Origin: Proteiniphilum sp. UBA4977
GTDB taxonomy: Bacteria; Bacteroidota; Bacteroidia; Bacteroidales; Dysgonomonadaceae
Length of the DNA: 34,111 bases
NCBI GenBank assembly: GCA_002398565.1
Contig: DGZP01000012.1
Span: forward strand, 43,149 to 77,259
Direction of reading: 5' to 3'
Shown here: positions 19,076-28,446 of the stretch, piece after piece
Numbering within the stretch: the stretch's first letter is position 1
Layout of the letters: each line of letters starts with the position of its first letter
The notes under the pieces: generated by a model
Told to the model about the DNA's origin: nothing
Database searches by the model: none
What the model saw: the letters and a program-made list of their open reading frames with translations, nothing else
Translations under genes and position numbers: made by a program

Positions 19076-20221
19076 ATGAAAAAAATTACATCCTTTTTTA
19101 CAGCCATTTTACTTGCCACGGGTTTACTACTGCCCAATTCTGTATTCACCGGAGATGTAGGACTTCTCAGTGACGAACAGACAGACACAATTTACGCGAT
19201 GCTCGACATCGCCAGAAACAGTAAAAATAAAGATGAATTAAGGAATGTGACAGAAGCTTTGATTCCAGCCATCAACAAATCCAACGCAACGGGTGCCATC
19301 AAATATCTTTGTTTGCGTGAAGCAATGCTGTTTGCACAAACAGATAAACAGAAGAATGATATTCTCCGTCACCTTGGAAATACAGGACAATATCAGGCAA
19401 TGCTTTTCGTAGCACCGTTTATGGAAAATAGGGCATTGAGGAGAACCGCAGCATTGGCAGCCATGAATATTGCCATAAGTAATCCTTCTTTTGCAGGCGT
19501 GGAAACTACTAAAATCCTGAAGAAAGTAAGTAAAACGTTAATTAATGCCGATGCCGGGAACCCACGTCAATCTATCAAAAAGTATTTGGACGAGAATCAG
19601 AAAGAGGAGGGCTTTGTTTCCATTTTTAATGGCAAAAACCTGGAGGGTTGGAAAGGATTGGTGGAAAACCCGTTGAAACGGGCAAAAATGACGCCAGAAG
19701 CGTTGACTGCTGCCCAAGAGAAAGCCGATTTAGAAGCTAAAACTGCATGGATTGTAGAAAATGGCGAATTATTGTTTACAGGAAAAGGAAGTAACCTCTG
19801 TACGAATAAATCCTATGGTGATTTTGAAATGCTGGTGGACTGGAAGCTCTATCCCGGCCCGGCACCCGATGCAGGTATTTATCTGAGGGGGACGCCACAG
19901 GTTCAGATTTGGGAGACATATCGTGTCAAAACGAAAAATTACATAGGTTCCGGAGGTCTATTCAACAACAAACAAAATATGAGTGATCCTTTGAAAATTG
20001 CCGATAAAAAAATAGGAGAATGGAACACATTCCGTATCCGCATGATTGGTGAACGGGTGTCGGTCTGGCTCAACGGCGAATTGGTTACCGATAATGTGAT
20101 CATGGAAAATTACTGGGACAGCAGCCAACCCATTTTCCCTACAGAACAAATTGAATTGCAGGCTCACGGGAGCAAAGTGGCTTATCGAGATATTTTAATC
20201 AGAGAAATCAAGCGACTTTGA
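19076..20221 (+). CDS. DUF1080 (3-keto-disaccharide hydrolase) domain protein with helical N-terminal domain
   Basis: The 381-residue exported protein has a signal peptide (KKITSFFTAILLATGLLLP). Residues about 30-172 are helix-rich and HEAT-like, with no motif I recognise. From about 180 it is a DUF1080/PF06439 domain: FVSIFNGKNLEGWKGL, KSYGDFEMLVDWKLYPGPAP, DAGIYLRGTPQVQIWE, GEWNTFRIRMIGERVSVWLN and EQIELQAHGSKVAYRDILIR. The fold is concanavalin-like. DUF1080 proteins have been linked to cleavage of 3-keto-glycosides made by Gfo/Idh/MocA oxidoreductases. It is the last gene of the enzyme block. A Tat-exported TIM-barrel isomerase of the kind found in such pathways lies at 33011-33925. The N-terminal helical domain makes it longer than the usual single-domain form (about 250 residues). 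Confidence 0.85.
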   Translation: MKKITSFFTAILLATGLLLPNSVFTGDVGLLSDEQTDTIYAMLDIARNSKNKDELRNVTEALIPAINKSNATGAIKYLCLREAMLFAQTDKQKNDILRHLGNTGQYQAMLFVAPFMENRALRRTAALAAMNIAISNPSFAGVETTKILKKVSKTLINADAGNPRQSIKKYLDENQKEEGFVSIFNGKNLEGWKGLVENPLKRAKMTPEALTAAQEKADLEAKTAWIVENGELLFTGKGSNLCTNKSYGDFEMLVDWKLYPGPAPDAGIYLRGTPQVQIWETYRVKTKNYIGSGGLFNNKQNMSDPLKIADKKIGEWNTFRIRMIGERVSVWLNGELVTDNVIMENYWDSSQPIFPTEQIELQAHGSKVAYRDILIREIKRL

Positions 20222-20339
20222 TTTTACAATCATATAATTATTAATGTTTTACTTGAAACCTAATGGAGTTTTCAATATCAGCAAAGCCGTTAATTATTGT
20301 GAATTCATGGTTAAATAATATATTAATTTGTTTATTTTA

Positions 20340-20370
20340 TTGCTTGATTCAATATTTGATATTACTTTTG
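20340..20370 (+). promoter_or_regulatory. Candidate distal promoter of the SusCD operon
   Basis: TTG (20340-20342), a 20-bp spacer and TACTTTTG (20363-20370) match the Bacteroidota -33/-7 pattern (TTTG, 19-21 bp, TAnnTTTG) apart from the first T of the -33 box. It would give a leader of about 410 nt running through both operators. AT-rich DNA yields such matches by chance. Confidence 0.35.
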
Positions 20371-20544
20371 CGACGTCTGTAAAACATGAAAGATTATGAA
20401 AACATGAATGATTGATTGTATTTTCAGGATTTAATTACTTATAAAGTGTACCATTTTTTTACAATCTCTAATGAAAATATAATATTTACCATTTAATTGA
20501 GAAAAACCGGCCAAATATGTTTATTGTTAGTTATTCTATTAGTA

Positions 20545-20560
20545 ACTAAACCGGTTTAGT
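20545..20560 (+). promoter_or_regulatory. LacI-family operator O1 (SusCD operon, upstream site)
   Basis: ACTAAACCGGTTTAGT is a perfect 16-bp palindrome with a central CpG, as LacI-family regulators use. The same core recurs at 20693-20710, 28430-28443 and 29499-29514, and a LacI-family gene lies in the window. Its centre is 149 bp (about 14 helical turns) from O2, compatible with a repression loop. Confidence 0.85.
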
Positions 20561-20628
20561 GATTTATTGTCTACTTTATTTATAGTTTTGTCTGAGTTTT
20601 TAAATTTCAACTTATGTTAATGAGACAC

Positions 20629-20660
20629 TTGAATTTTATACAATTTATAATATATTTTTG
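20629..20660 (+). promoter_or_regulatory. Candidate proximal promoter of the SusCD operon
   Basis: TTG (20629-20631), a 21-bp spacer and TATTTTTG (20653-20660) fit the Bacteroidota promoter pattern. The start point would be near 20667, between operators O1 and O2, with O2 about 27 bp downstream of it. That is a suitable place for repression. Confidence 0.45.
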
Positions 20661-20692
20661 TTGAAATGCTGAAATGTTAAGTTATATCATGC

Positions 20693-20710
20693 TATTAAAC
20701 CGGTTTAATA
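20693..20710 (+). promoter_or_regulatory. LacI-family operator O2 (SusCD operon, downstream site)
   Basis: TATTAAACCGGTTTAATA is a perfect 18-bp palindrome, the longest of the four copies. It lies 77 bp before the ATG of the first gene of the operon and downstream of the proximal promoter candidate. Confidence 0.87.
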
Positions 20711-20786
20711 ATCTTAAACGTAACATTCGTCACGTCTTACAAAGTAAACGAATGAAAAAATATTATATTCTTTAAAACACTTTAAA

Positions 20787-22118
20787 ATGAAAAAAAATGT
20801 TTATTTATTATTCATGATTATGTTTGTCTCTCTTTTAGGCTCATGTAAAGAGGAAGCAGAGAGTAAAACCGCAGCGTATGATCCGAATAAACCCATTCAA
20901 TTGGGTTCTTTCACTCCGGAAACAGGCGGAATGGCTACGAGAGCCATATTGTCAGGGAGCAATTTTGGCAACGATCCCTCCATTGTAAAAGTTTATTTTA
21001 ATGAAAAGCCAGCCCCTGTGGTGGGTTGTAACGAAGGAAAAATTTTGGTACTGACTCCGCGGCAACCAGGTGACACCTGTAATATTTCCGTTGTGATAGG
21101 GAAGGACTCTGTGGTATATCCCGCTAAATTTATTTATGTAACATCCACAGTAGTGACAACAATTACCGGACAACCCGGAACCACTGCATTTAGAGAAGGC
21201 TCTTTTAGTGAAGCTACATTTACCAATCCTACTTATTTGACTGTTGACAATGAAAAAAATATTTTCGTTGCCCATCAGAATAGCCCGAATGCAGTGATCA
21301 TGATAAACCAGCAGAATAGCACGGTGACGAATTTGTTCAATACCCCCAATAAACCCAATGCTCCGGCAACAGATATAACGGGTAAAATGATCGTGGTTCC
21401 TGCCGATGGAGGAGGAACTTATAAGGATTATTATTTTGAATTTGACTCCGATGCCGAGTGGGCCTCCAGAACGAGAATGATTCTTCACCCTTCAGCAGAA
21501 GATATTGCAAATGGTAAGGTTGATTTTAATATAAATCAGTTCAAGCATTCTTTCGCAATTTGCCCTTATGACAGCATGGTTTACCTGCGTTCAAACAGAG
21601 ATGGACATTTAATAAAATTTGATCCCAAGACACGCAAGGGAGAGCATGTAATGGTGAACGGAAAACAGGCGATATTTAACTCCAGTAATACTGATTCTTA
21701 CCTTGTTTTTGATCCGAAAAAGCCTACCATGTTATATGCCGCCTGTACGGGTCAACACGCTGTTTATTATTTCGATATTCTTACGGGCGAAACGGGAATA
21801 TATGCTGGAAAAGTAGGTCAGGCCGGGTGGCGTGATGGTAAAAAAGAAGATGCACAGTTCAATGGCTTGCGGCAGATGATTCTGGATGTAAATAATAATT
21901 TGGTTATTGCCGATGCAAATAACCATTGTATCAGAAGAATTACACCCGAAGGATTCGTTGAGACCGTAGTGGGGGTTCCGGGAAAATCAGGCTACATGGA
22001 CGGAAATCCTGAAGATGCGTTGTTTAATGATCCCTGGGGCCTGGCGATTGACAATGAATATACTATTTATGTGGCAGATCGTGGAAATAATTGCATACGT
22101 AAACTAACAATTCAATAA
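20787..22118 (+). CDS. IPT/TIG-NHL repeat surface lipoprotein
   Basis: The 443-residue product begins MKKNVYLLFMIMFVSLLGSC, a clear lipoprotein signal (LLGSC, lipid-bearing Cys20). The acidic-rich stretch EEAES just after the Cys is compatible with surface export in Bacteroidota. Residues about 36-118 are an IPT/TIG Ig-like domain (FTPETGGMATRAILSGSNFG). The rest is a beta-propeller with NHL-type repeats (NNLVIADANNHCIRRITPEG, YTIYVADRGNNCIRKLTIQ). Such proteins are common companions of SusC/SusD and may help bind glycan at the cell surface; no catalytic motif is apparent. It is the first gene of the LacI-controlled operon, only 7 bp before susC. The ligand is unknown. Confidence 0.85.
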   Translation: MKKNVYLLFMIMFVSLLGSCKEEAESKTAAYDPNKPIQLGSFTPETGGMATRAILSGSNFGNDPSIVKVYFNEKPAPVVGCNEGKILVLTPRQPGDTCNISVVIGKDSVVYPAKFIYVTSTVVTTITGQPGTTAFREGSFSEATFTNPTYLTVDNEKNIFVAHQNSPNAVIMINQQNSTVTNLFNTPNKPNAPATDITGKMIVVPADGGGTYKDYYFEFDSDAEWASRTRMILHPSAEDIANGKVDFNINQFKHSFAICPYDSMVYLRSNRDGHLIKFDPKTRKGEHVMVNGKQAIFNSSNTDSYLVFDPKKPTMLYAACTGQHAVYYFDILTGETGIYAGKVGQAGWRDGKKEDAQFNGLRQMILDVNNNLVIADANNHCIRRITPEGFVETVVGVPGKSGYMDGNPEDALFNDPWGLAIDNEYTIYVADRGNNCIRKLTIQ

Positions 22119-22125
22119 AAAAATA

Positions 22126-25100
22126 ATGAAAGCAAAAAAAATATATCTAGCCGTTTTACTTATATCATTATGCCTGAATACTTCTCTGTTTGCTCAACAA
22201 GAGTTGGTTGTATCGGGTGTAATTTCCGATCAGTCAGAATCGTTGCCCGGGGTGAGTGTTTTTATAAAAGATAAACCGGGTGTAGGAACAACATCAGACA
22301 TAGATGGCAATTTTTCAATTAGAGCAGAAAGAGGAAACATTATTGTGTTTTCTTACATTGGATATGAGAATTTTGAATATTTTGTAGAAAAATCAGTGAC
22401 CAATCTGAAGGTCACTCTAAAATCTGCCAGTACGGAACTGGAAGAAGTAGTTGTGACCGGCTTGGGTACCACACAAAGAAAAATTAGCTCAGTAGCAGCT
22501 GTAAGCAGTATTGATGCTGGAGAACTGCAAGTGCCGGCAACCTCAATGGCAAATATACTCGGGGGAAGAATGCCCGGTGTGATTACGATGCAAATGAGTG
22601 GTGAACCGGGAAAAAATATTTCAGAATTTTGGATCAGGGGAATTGGGACATTTGGTGCCAACAGTTCTGCTCTGGTTTTAATCGATGGATTGGAAGGCGA
22701 TCTTAATGCTATTGATCCTGCTGATATTGAGAGTTTTTCAATATTGAAAGATGCATCAGCCACGGCTGTATATGGTGTAAGAGGTGCCAACGGAGTTGTT
22801 CTTGTCAATACAAAGCGTGGCGATGAAGGAAAATTGAGGATCAAAGCACGTGCAAACTATACAGTTTCAAGTCTGAAGCGAATGCCAGATTATCTGGAAG
22901 CGTATGATTATGCAAAACTGGCAAATGAAGCGCGCGTAGTAAGAGGTGATTTGCCTTTGTACTCTGATGGAGATATGGATATTATCAAATATGGGCTAGA
23001 TAGTGATTTGTTCCCAAATATTAATTGGCAGGATGTAATTGTCAAGCCCACGAGTTTTCAACAGACCTACTATGTGAGTGCGCAAGGGGGAGGATCTATC
23101 GCAAAATACTTCTTGAGCCTTGCTACCTCAGATGAAAGTGCTGCATATAACGTAGCGCCGGAAAGTCCCTACGAAAAAGAAACCGGATATAATACCTATT
23201 CCTATCGTACCAATCTGGATATTAATATGACACCTACTACCAAAGTCTTTTTTGGTGTTGATGGGTATGTCACAAGAAAAAAAGAACCCGGCATGGGAAA
23301 TACGGATGACCTGTGGACAGCTCAGGCACAATACACTCCACTATTAACGCCGTTGGTTTATTCGACCGGTCAACTGCCTTCATGGGGTTCACAAACAAAT
23401 ATTTCGCCATACGTTATGTTGAATTACATGGGAAAATCGTTGTTAGGGACAAACTCCTTAAAGGCGACTCTCGCACTGAATCAAAATCTTGACTTTATCG
23501 CAAAAGGATTAAAAATACGGGTTCAGGGAGCCTTTGATACGAAAACATGGCTTAATGAGGATCGCAGAGTCAGACCTGAATTATTTTATGCTTCTTCGAG
23601 GGGAGTGGATGGACAGCTCCAAATAGCAAAAACAGTGAATAAATCAGCGGCGTCATATAGCGATTACCAGCGTCAATTCAGAAAATATCACCTTGAGTCA
23701 ACGCTTAATTATGAAAAGGTTTTCAACGATGTGCATAGAACTTCGGCATTGGTGTATTATTATATGAGTGATTCTCAGGATACACGTGATTTTGAAGTTG
23801 GAAATGTTACGGCTGGTACAAGAAGCATGGCAGCCATCCCTAAGCGTTATCAGGGAGTTTCAAACCGTTTGACATACGGGTATGATGATACCTATTTAAT
23901 CGATTTTAATTTTGGATATACCGGTTCTGAGAACTTTCAGGCCGGAAGGCGGTTCGGTTTCTTTCCTTCCATAGCATTGGGATGGGTACCCACCCAATAT
24001 GAGTTTATGAAGAAAGCGCTTCCATGGATAAGTTTTTTTAAACTAAGAGGTTCATACGGTACGGTGGGTAATGATAAAATTACCGATACAAGATTTCCAT
24101 ACCTTACACTTGTGAATGAAAATGCTGGTGCAGGTAACTGGAAAGGGACTGATGGAGGCATTACAGAAACAAGCATCGGAGCAGATAATTTGATATGGGA
24201 GAAAGCTGTAAAATCGAATATTGGAATAGATGCTCATTTTTTCAAACAAAAATTAAATCTGACCCTGGATTATTTTTTGGACCAACGCGACGGAATTTTT
24301 CAGCGTAGAGCAAATATCCCGGGTTATGTCGGTTTAATTGAAATGCCTTTTGGGAATGTGGGTAAAATGAAAAGTTACGGATCAGACGGAAATATATCTT
24401 ATTCTCATGACATTAATAAGGATATGATGTTTACAGTTCGTGCAAATTATACTTATTCTACCAATCTGGTAGAGAATTGGGAGCAGGCGCCGCCTAAATA
24501 TGATTACCAGCAGATTTCCGGTTATCCACATAATGTGATGAGAGGATACAAATCCCTGGGCTTGTTCAAGGATGAACAGGATATAAAAAGCAGTCCGCGG
24601 CAAACTTTCAGTTCGGTGGTACTCCCGGGCGATATAAAGTATAAGGATATCAACGGAGATGGTGTTATTGACAGTGATGACAGGGTTGTATTATCCTATC
24701 CCAGTTATCCACGTTTAATGTATGGATTCGGGGGAGAATTTCAATACAAGAAGTTTACACTGGGTGTACTTTTTAAAGGTACAGGAAATACCGATTTTTA
24801 CCATGTCGGACAGACAATACGTATTTCCGGTCAGAACATACCGAATGGAATGGGTTATGTGCCATTCCATCGTGAAGAGATGGGAAATGTGCTAACTATT
24901 GCAGCAGATCAAAAAAATCGCTGGACACCTGCTTCTTACTCGGGCGATCCCGCCACAGAGAACCCGAATGCGCTCTTCCCGCGACTATCGTATGGATACA
25001 ATGCAAACAACTCACAGCTTTCCGATTTCTGGAAAGGAGATAAAAGATACCTTCGACTGCAGGAAGTTACCCTTAACTACAATTGGAAATCTGGTTTTTT

Positions 25101-25260
25101 TCAGCATATCGGGGTAAATTCAGTCGATTTACAATTGGTGGGGAACAATCTATACGTATGGGACGATGTCAAAATATACGATCCGGAACAAGCTCAATTT
25201 AACGGCCGCGCCTATCCTATACCTATGCGACTCACTTTCCAACTTTATGTTCACTTTTAA
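22126..25260 (+). CDS. susC: SusC-like TonB-dependent outer-membrane transporter
   Basis: The 1044-residue protein has the standard SusC layout. A signal peptide (about 1-23, ending LFAQ) precedes a carboxypeptidase-D-regulatory-like domain (SGVISDQSESLPGVSVFIKD ... DIDGNFSI). Then come the TonB box region EEVVVTG (106-112), a plug domain (NILGGRMPGV, IRGIGTFGANSSALVLIDG, SILKDASATAVYGVRGANGV) and a long beta-barrel ending in LTFQLYVHF with a terminal aromatic residue. It imports an oligosaccharide across the outer membrane using TonB energy, with the SusD partner encoded 11 bp downstream. Two upstream LacI-type operators suggest induction by the imported sugar or a product of it. The symbol denotes homology to SusC, not starch specificity. 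Confidence 0.96.
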   Translation: MKAKKIYLAVLLISLCLNTSLFAQQELVVSGVISDQSESLPGVSVFIKDKPGVGTTSDIDGNFSIRAERGNIIVFSYIGYENFEYFVEKSVTNLKVTLKSASTELEEVVVTGLGTTQRKISSVAAVSSIDAGELQVPATSMANILGGRMPGVITMQMSGEPGKNISEFWIRGIGTFGANSSALVLIDGLEGDLNAIDPADIESFSILKDASATAVYGVRGANGVVLVNTKRGDEGKLRIKARANYTVSSLKRMPDYLEAYDYAKLANEARVVRGDLPLYSDGDMDIIKYGLDSDLFPNINWQDVIVKPTSFQQTYYVSAQGGGSIAKYFLSLATSDESAAYNVAPESPYEKETGYNTYSYRTNLDINMTPTTKVFFGVDGYVTRKKEPGMGNTDDLWTAQAQYTPLLTPLVYSTGQLPSWGSQTNISPYVMLNYMGKSLLGTNSLKATLALNQNLDFIAKGLKIRVQGAFDTKTWLNEDRRVRPELFYASSRGVDGQLQIAKTVNKSAASYSDYQRQFRKYHLESTLNYEKVFNDVHRTSALVYYYMSDSQDTRDFEVGNVTAGTRSMAAIPKRYQGVSNRLTYGYDDTYLIDFNFGYTGSENFQAGRRFGFFPSIALGWVPTQYEFMKKALPWISFFKLRGSYGTVGNDKITDTRFPYLTLVNENAGAGNWKGTDGGITETSIGADNLIWEKAVKSNIGIDAHFFKQKLNLTLDYFLDQRDGIFQRRANIPGYVGLIEMPFGNVGKMKSYGSDGNISYSHDINKDMMFTVRANYTYSTNLVENWEQAPPKYDYQQISGYPHNVMRGYKSLGLFKDEQDIKSSPRQTFSSVVLPGDIKYKDINGDGVIDSDDRVVLSYPSYPRLMYGFGGEFQYKKFTLGVLFKGTGNTDFYHVGQTIRISGQNIPNGMGYVPFHREEMGNVLTIAADQKNRWTPASYSGDPATENPNALFPRLSYGYNANNSQLSDFWKGDKRYLRLQEVTLNYNWKSGFFQHIGVNSVDLQLVGNNLYVWDDVKIYDPEQAQFNGRAYPIPMRLTFQLYVHF

Positions 25261-25271
25261 TTTAAGCAAAG

Positions 25272-27242
25272 ATGAAAAATTTAATAATATCTTTAATAAC
25301 GTCGATCGTACTGATTCTGCAGTTTAATGCTTGCAATTTTCTCTCAGTGGATGATTATTTTAACGAAACTCTCAAGTTGGATTCCGTTTTTCACAACAAA
25401 AGAAATTTTGAGAAATATCTCTGGGGAACAGCAAATTATTTTGAAGATGAAGGCAACATATTCGGGAACACAAGTGTACCCGGGATTACGGCAAGTGATG
25501 AAGCTTTTTCTTTGGGAAGCGCTTACAATGGTTTAAATTTGGTACTTGGGGAAGTATCCTCCACAAACCTGCAAGGTATGGATATATGGGGGCAGATGTA
25601 TAAAATTGTAAGAAAGTCAAATACGATGCTTGCCCGAATCAATGAAGTGACGGATATGACTACTACCGACAGGCGCGATTTGTTAGGCTATATCTACTTT
25701 ATGAGAGCCTATGCATATTATAATTTGCTGATGCAATATGGGCCGGTGGTAATATTGGGCGATGATGTACTTGAAAGCAATGAATCCATTGAGTACTATG
25801 CCAGGGCACGCTCTACCTATGATGAATGTGTTGAATATATTTGCCAGGATCTGGAAAAGGCAGCGGAGTATATGCCCTCAATAATCCCGATCAATGTTTT
25901 CGGACGCCCCACAAAAGGTGCAGCTCTAGGTTTGATAGCGCGATTGAGACTCCAGCATGCAAGCCCCCTGTTCAATGGTGGAAATGCTGCAAGAACCTAT
26001 TTCGGGAGTTGGAAAAGATCGTCTGACGGTGTGTATTATATATCCCAGACATACGACGAAAACAGATGGGCAGTTGCTGCCATGGCTGCCAAGCGCATTA
26101 TGGATTCGGGAGTTTATACCCTGCATACTGTAGAAAAGACAGGAAGTACCCCACCGCTCCCGGATAATGTGTCCAAAGCAGACTTCCCCGACGGAGCAGG
26201 AAATATTGATCCTTTTCATTCATACAAGGATATGTTTAGCGGAGAGGCATTGTCTGCCCGTAATCCCGAATTTCTATGGGGACGTATTTCAGGAAATGTG
26301 AAGTCATTTACTCGACGTTCTTTCCCGGTTACCTTTTTCAGAGGAGACAACAACCTTTCTATTCCCCAGAAAATCATTGATGCCTATTATATGGCAGATG
26401 GCAGGGATATACGTAATTCAAGTGCTAATTACCCATACTCCGAAACAGGTTATCTTACTGGAGCAGACCGTAAATTTTCAGAGTATACCTTAAAAGGGAA
26501 TGTACACAAGATGTACGCCAACAGAGAAATGCGTTTTTATGCCAACATCGGTTTTAGCGGGTGCCTGTGGACAGCCAATTCAACCTCGGAATCTGCATAT
26601 AAAAATCAGGTGATACATTATAATTTTAACGGAACCGGGGGCAAGGCGGCTGTGACGAATGATGCAAATGCCTATCCTATAACAGGGTATGTTTTAACAA
26701 AATATATTCATCCTGATGATGCTTGGGCTGGTAACGGTGCCACTGTGCTCGACAAGCCCTTTCCTACTATACGGTATGCCGAAATCTTGCTGTCATACGC
26801 TGAAGCGTTGAATAATTTAACCACGTCCCATACCGTAACCGGGGCGGATGGAATGTCACAAACTTTCACAAGAGATACTGAAGAGATAAGAAGAGCTTTT
26901 GACCAGGTCCGTTTCAGAGCAGGTCTTCCCGGACTGACGGATGAAGAGTTAAGTGATCCGGCTACAATACAGTCTTTGATAGAAAGAGAGAGAATGATTG
27001 AGTTCTTATGTGAAAACAGACGTTTTTACGACGTAAGGCGATGGGGTATCTATGAAGATGTTGAAAATGAATTAATGATGGGGATGGATACAGATGCCGA
27101 TGGTGATGATTACTATACGCGGGTTCCGTTGAATCATTCCAAGGCAAGGAACAGAATTGTAGACAAAAAATTTGTTTTCCTGCCCATCTCTCAAACAGAA
27201 CTAAGAAAAACAGCAATTCTGGATCAAAATCCCGGATGGTAA
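25272..27242 (+). CDS. susD: SusD-like outer-membrane glycan-binding lipoprotein
   Basis: The 656-residue lipoprotein has a signal ending ILQFNAC (lipid-bearing Cys21). The RagB/SusD fold is seen in TPR-like blocks such as RRDLLGYIYFMRAYAYYNLL and GPVVILGDDVLE, and in the C-terminal blocks FPTIRYAEILLSYAEALNNL and RERMIEFLCENRRFYDVRRW, which are nearly invariant in the family. SusD proteins cap the SusC barrel and capture the glycan. It is at the long end of the family (commonly 500-650). The ligand cannot be predicted. It follows susC by 11 bp and precedes the DUF1735-like gene by 25 bp, so the three genes form one transcript. Confidence 0.96.
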   Translation: MKNLIISLITSIVLILQFNACNFLSVDDYFNETLKLDSVFHNKRNFEKYLWGTANYFEDEGNIFGNTSVPGITASDEAFSLGSAYNGLNLVLGEVSSTNLQGMDIWGQMYKIVRKSNTMLARINEVTDMTTTDRRDLLGYIYFMRAYAYYNLLMQYGPVVILGDDVLESNESIEYYARARSTYDECVEYICQDLEKAAEYMPSIIPINVFGRPTKGAALGLIARLRLQHASPLFNGGNAARTYFGSWKRSSDGVYYISQTYDENRWAVAAMAAKRIMDSGVYTLHTVEKTGSTPPLPDNVSKADFPDGAGNIDPFHSYKDMFSGEALSARNPEFLWGRISGNVKSFTRRSFPVTFFRGDNNLSIPQKIIDAYYMADGRDIRNSSANYPYSETGYLTGADRKFSEYTLKGNVHKMYANREMRFYANIGFSGCLWTANSTSESAYKNQVIHYNFNGTGGKAAVTNDANAYPITGYVLTKYIHPDDAWAGNGATVLDKPFPTIRYAEILLSYAEALNNLTTSHTVTGADGMSQTFTRDTEEIRRAFDQVRFRAGLPGLTDEELSDPATIQSLIERERMIEFLCENRRFYDVRRWGIYEDVENELMMGMDTDADGDDYYTRVPLNHSKARNRIVDKKFVFLPISQTELRKTAILDQNPGW

Positions 27243-27267
27243 CATAAACATTTAAAAACAAATCTAT

Positions 27268-28242
27268 ATGAAAAGATATATTGGTACACTTATAGTCTTC
27301 TCACTTTTATTTTGTCTGTCATCTTGTAATGAGGAGGATTATGCATCTAAAGAATACTATAAAAATGTAGTATATTTGCTGAGTAAAGAGAGTTATAATG
27401 TCTACGCAGAGGCTCACCCCTTTAACGATGGACAAGAGGTTATAGGATATTTTTCTGTGGGATGCGGAGGCTCCTTGTCGAATCCTGGAGAATTCACGGT
27501 TGAACTTGGAACTGATAGTGTTTTGTTTAACCTGTATAATCGTGGAAATTTTGATATTGATACATTAAAATATGCGAAATTATTACCCGAAAGTAAATAC
27601 AGCATAGAAAGTAATATTATAAAGTATCCGGCCAATAATCCTGATCAATATGTAAAAGTAGCAATATCTGTGATACCCGACGGATTATCACCCGACACCA
27701 TTTATTTCGTGCCGGTCACTATTAAAAACGTATCCAATAATTATGAAGTGAACAGTGAAAAATCAAGTATTTTATACAGAGTGCTCTTAAAGAATTATTA
27801 TGCTGAACAACTCCCAAATACGTATTATCAGTCGAAAGGGGAAATTCTTGACCTTAATGGGGAAGTAGTCTCAATGATTTCCACAACCAAACTGGTCAGA
27901 CCAATAAGTAAAAATTCCGTGCGTACATACGTCGGCAATGAGGTACAGACGAATAAGTCTACAGTGAATGAAATAAATAAATATTCGATTATTTTGACTG
28001 TAGATGAAAACAATAAGGTACAAGTTTCTCCTTATGGGACAATTGATATTCAGCAGATAGATAAAGAGGGATCTAATTTTTACGAAGAAGTGGTAAGGAG
28101 TGCCGTTGATACTACGCTTAATAAGTATTTTCACGTATCTTATCAGTACAGGCTCCTAAAAGCTCCTGCAACTGAAACATCTCCAGCTGTTTATGATAAA
28201 TGGATAACGGTGGATGAAACGTTGAAAAAGTTAGATAATTAA
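27268..28242 (+). CDS. DUF1735/DUF4361-type surface lipoprotein (SusE-position)
   Basis: The 324-residue product has a lipoprotein signal (LLFCLSSC, Cys20) followed by acidic NEED-like residues (CNEEDY) that favour surface display. An N-terminal beta domain with SNPGEFTVELGTDSVLFNLY and YAKLLPESKYSIESNIIKYP, then DTIYFVPVTIKNVSNNYEVN, is characteristic of DUF1735 proteins. The C-terminal half resembles DUF4361 (YDKWITVDETLKKL at the end). These proteins occupy the SusE/SusF position and are thought to bind glycan; none is an enzyme. It is the last gene of the operon and is followed by a strong terminator. Confidence 0.82.
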   Translation: MKRYIGTLIVFSLLFCLSSCNEEDYASKEYYKNVVYLLSKESYNVYAEAHPFNDGQEVIGYFSVGCGGSLSNPGEFTVELGTDSVLFNLYNRGNFDIDTLKYAKLLPESKYSIESNIIKYPANNPDQYVKVAISVIPDGLSPDTIYFVPVTIKNVSNNYEVNSEKSSILYRVLLKNYYAEQLPNTYYQSKGEILDLNGEVVSMISTTKLVRPISKNSVRTYVGNEVQTNKSTVNEINKYSIILTVDENNKVQVSPYGTIDIQQIDKEGSNFYEEVVRSAVDTTLNKYFHVSYQYRLLKAPATETSPAVYDKWITVDETLKKLDN

Positions 28243-28322
28243 AATTATGTGATGAAGATGTAATTGAGATTATTATTAGTATCAAAGTTTTATATAATTA
28301 TAAATAGATAACAGGATTGAAT

Positions 28323-28366
28323 AACGAAAGGATTATAAACTGAGATTTTTATAATCCTTTCGTTTT
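28323..28366 (+). terminator. Rho-independent terminator after the SusCD operon
   Basis: AACGAAAGGATTATAAA (28323-28339) and its perfect complement (28348-28364) form a 17-bp stem with an 8-nt loop (28340-28347). The stem ends in TTTT (28363-28366). It lies 80 bp after the DUF1735-like gene and separates the SusCD operon from the regulator gene. Confidence 0.88.
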
Positions 28367-28429
28367 AAGAAGCAATACAATAGTTATTTTCGACAATTCA
28401 CATTAATAAAAATTATGTTTATTTACGAA

Positions 28430-28443
28430 TTAAACCGGTTTAA
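28430..28443 (+). promoter_or_regulatory. LacI-family operator O3 (regulator gene)
   Basis: TTAAACCGGTTTAA is a perfect 14-bp palindrome identical to the core of O2. It lies 39 bp before the lacI-type ATG and 3 bp before the -33 element of the candidate promoter, so it implies autoregulation. Confidence 0.87.
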
Positions 28444-28446
28444 ATT

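Larger units (their letters stand above)
20222..20786 (+). promoter_or_regulatory. Long regulatory region upstream of the SusCD operon
   Basis: This 565-bp AT-rich stretch has no supported gene. It separates the enzyme block from the SusCD operon. It contains two perfect LacI-type palindromes, two promoter-like element pairs (20340-20370 and 20629-20660), and a 10-bp direct repeat AAAACATGAA at 20381-20390 and 20399-20408. I saw no clear terminator after the DUF1080 stop; TGATT (20219-20223) / AATCA (20228-20232) is too weak. Read-through from the enzyme block is therefore possible. Confidence 0.7.

Noticed and set aside
20385..20414. Nine-codon frame MKDYENMND in the SusCD leader
   Set aside because: It is too short, with no sign of attenuation or stalling features. 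Such frames occur by chance in AT-rich DNA.
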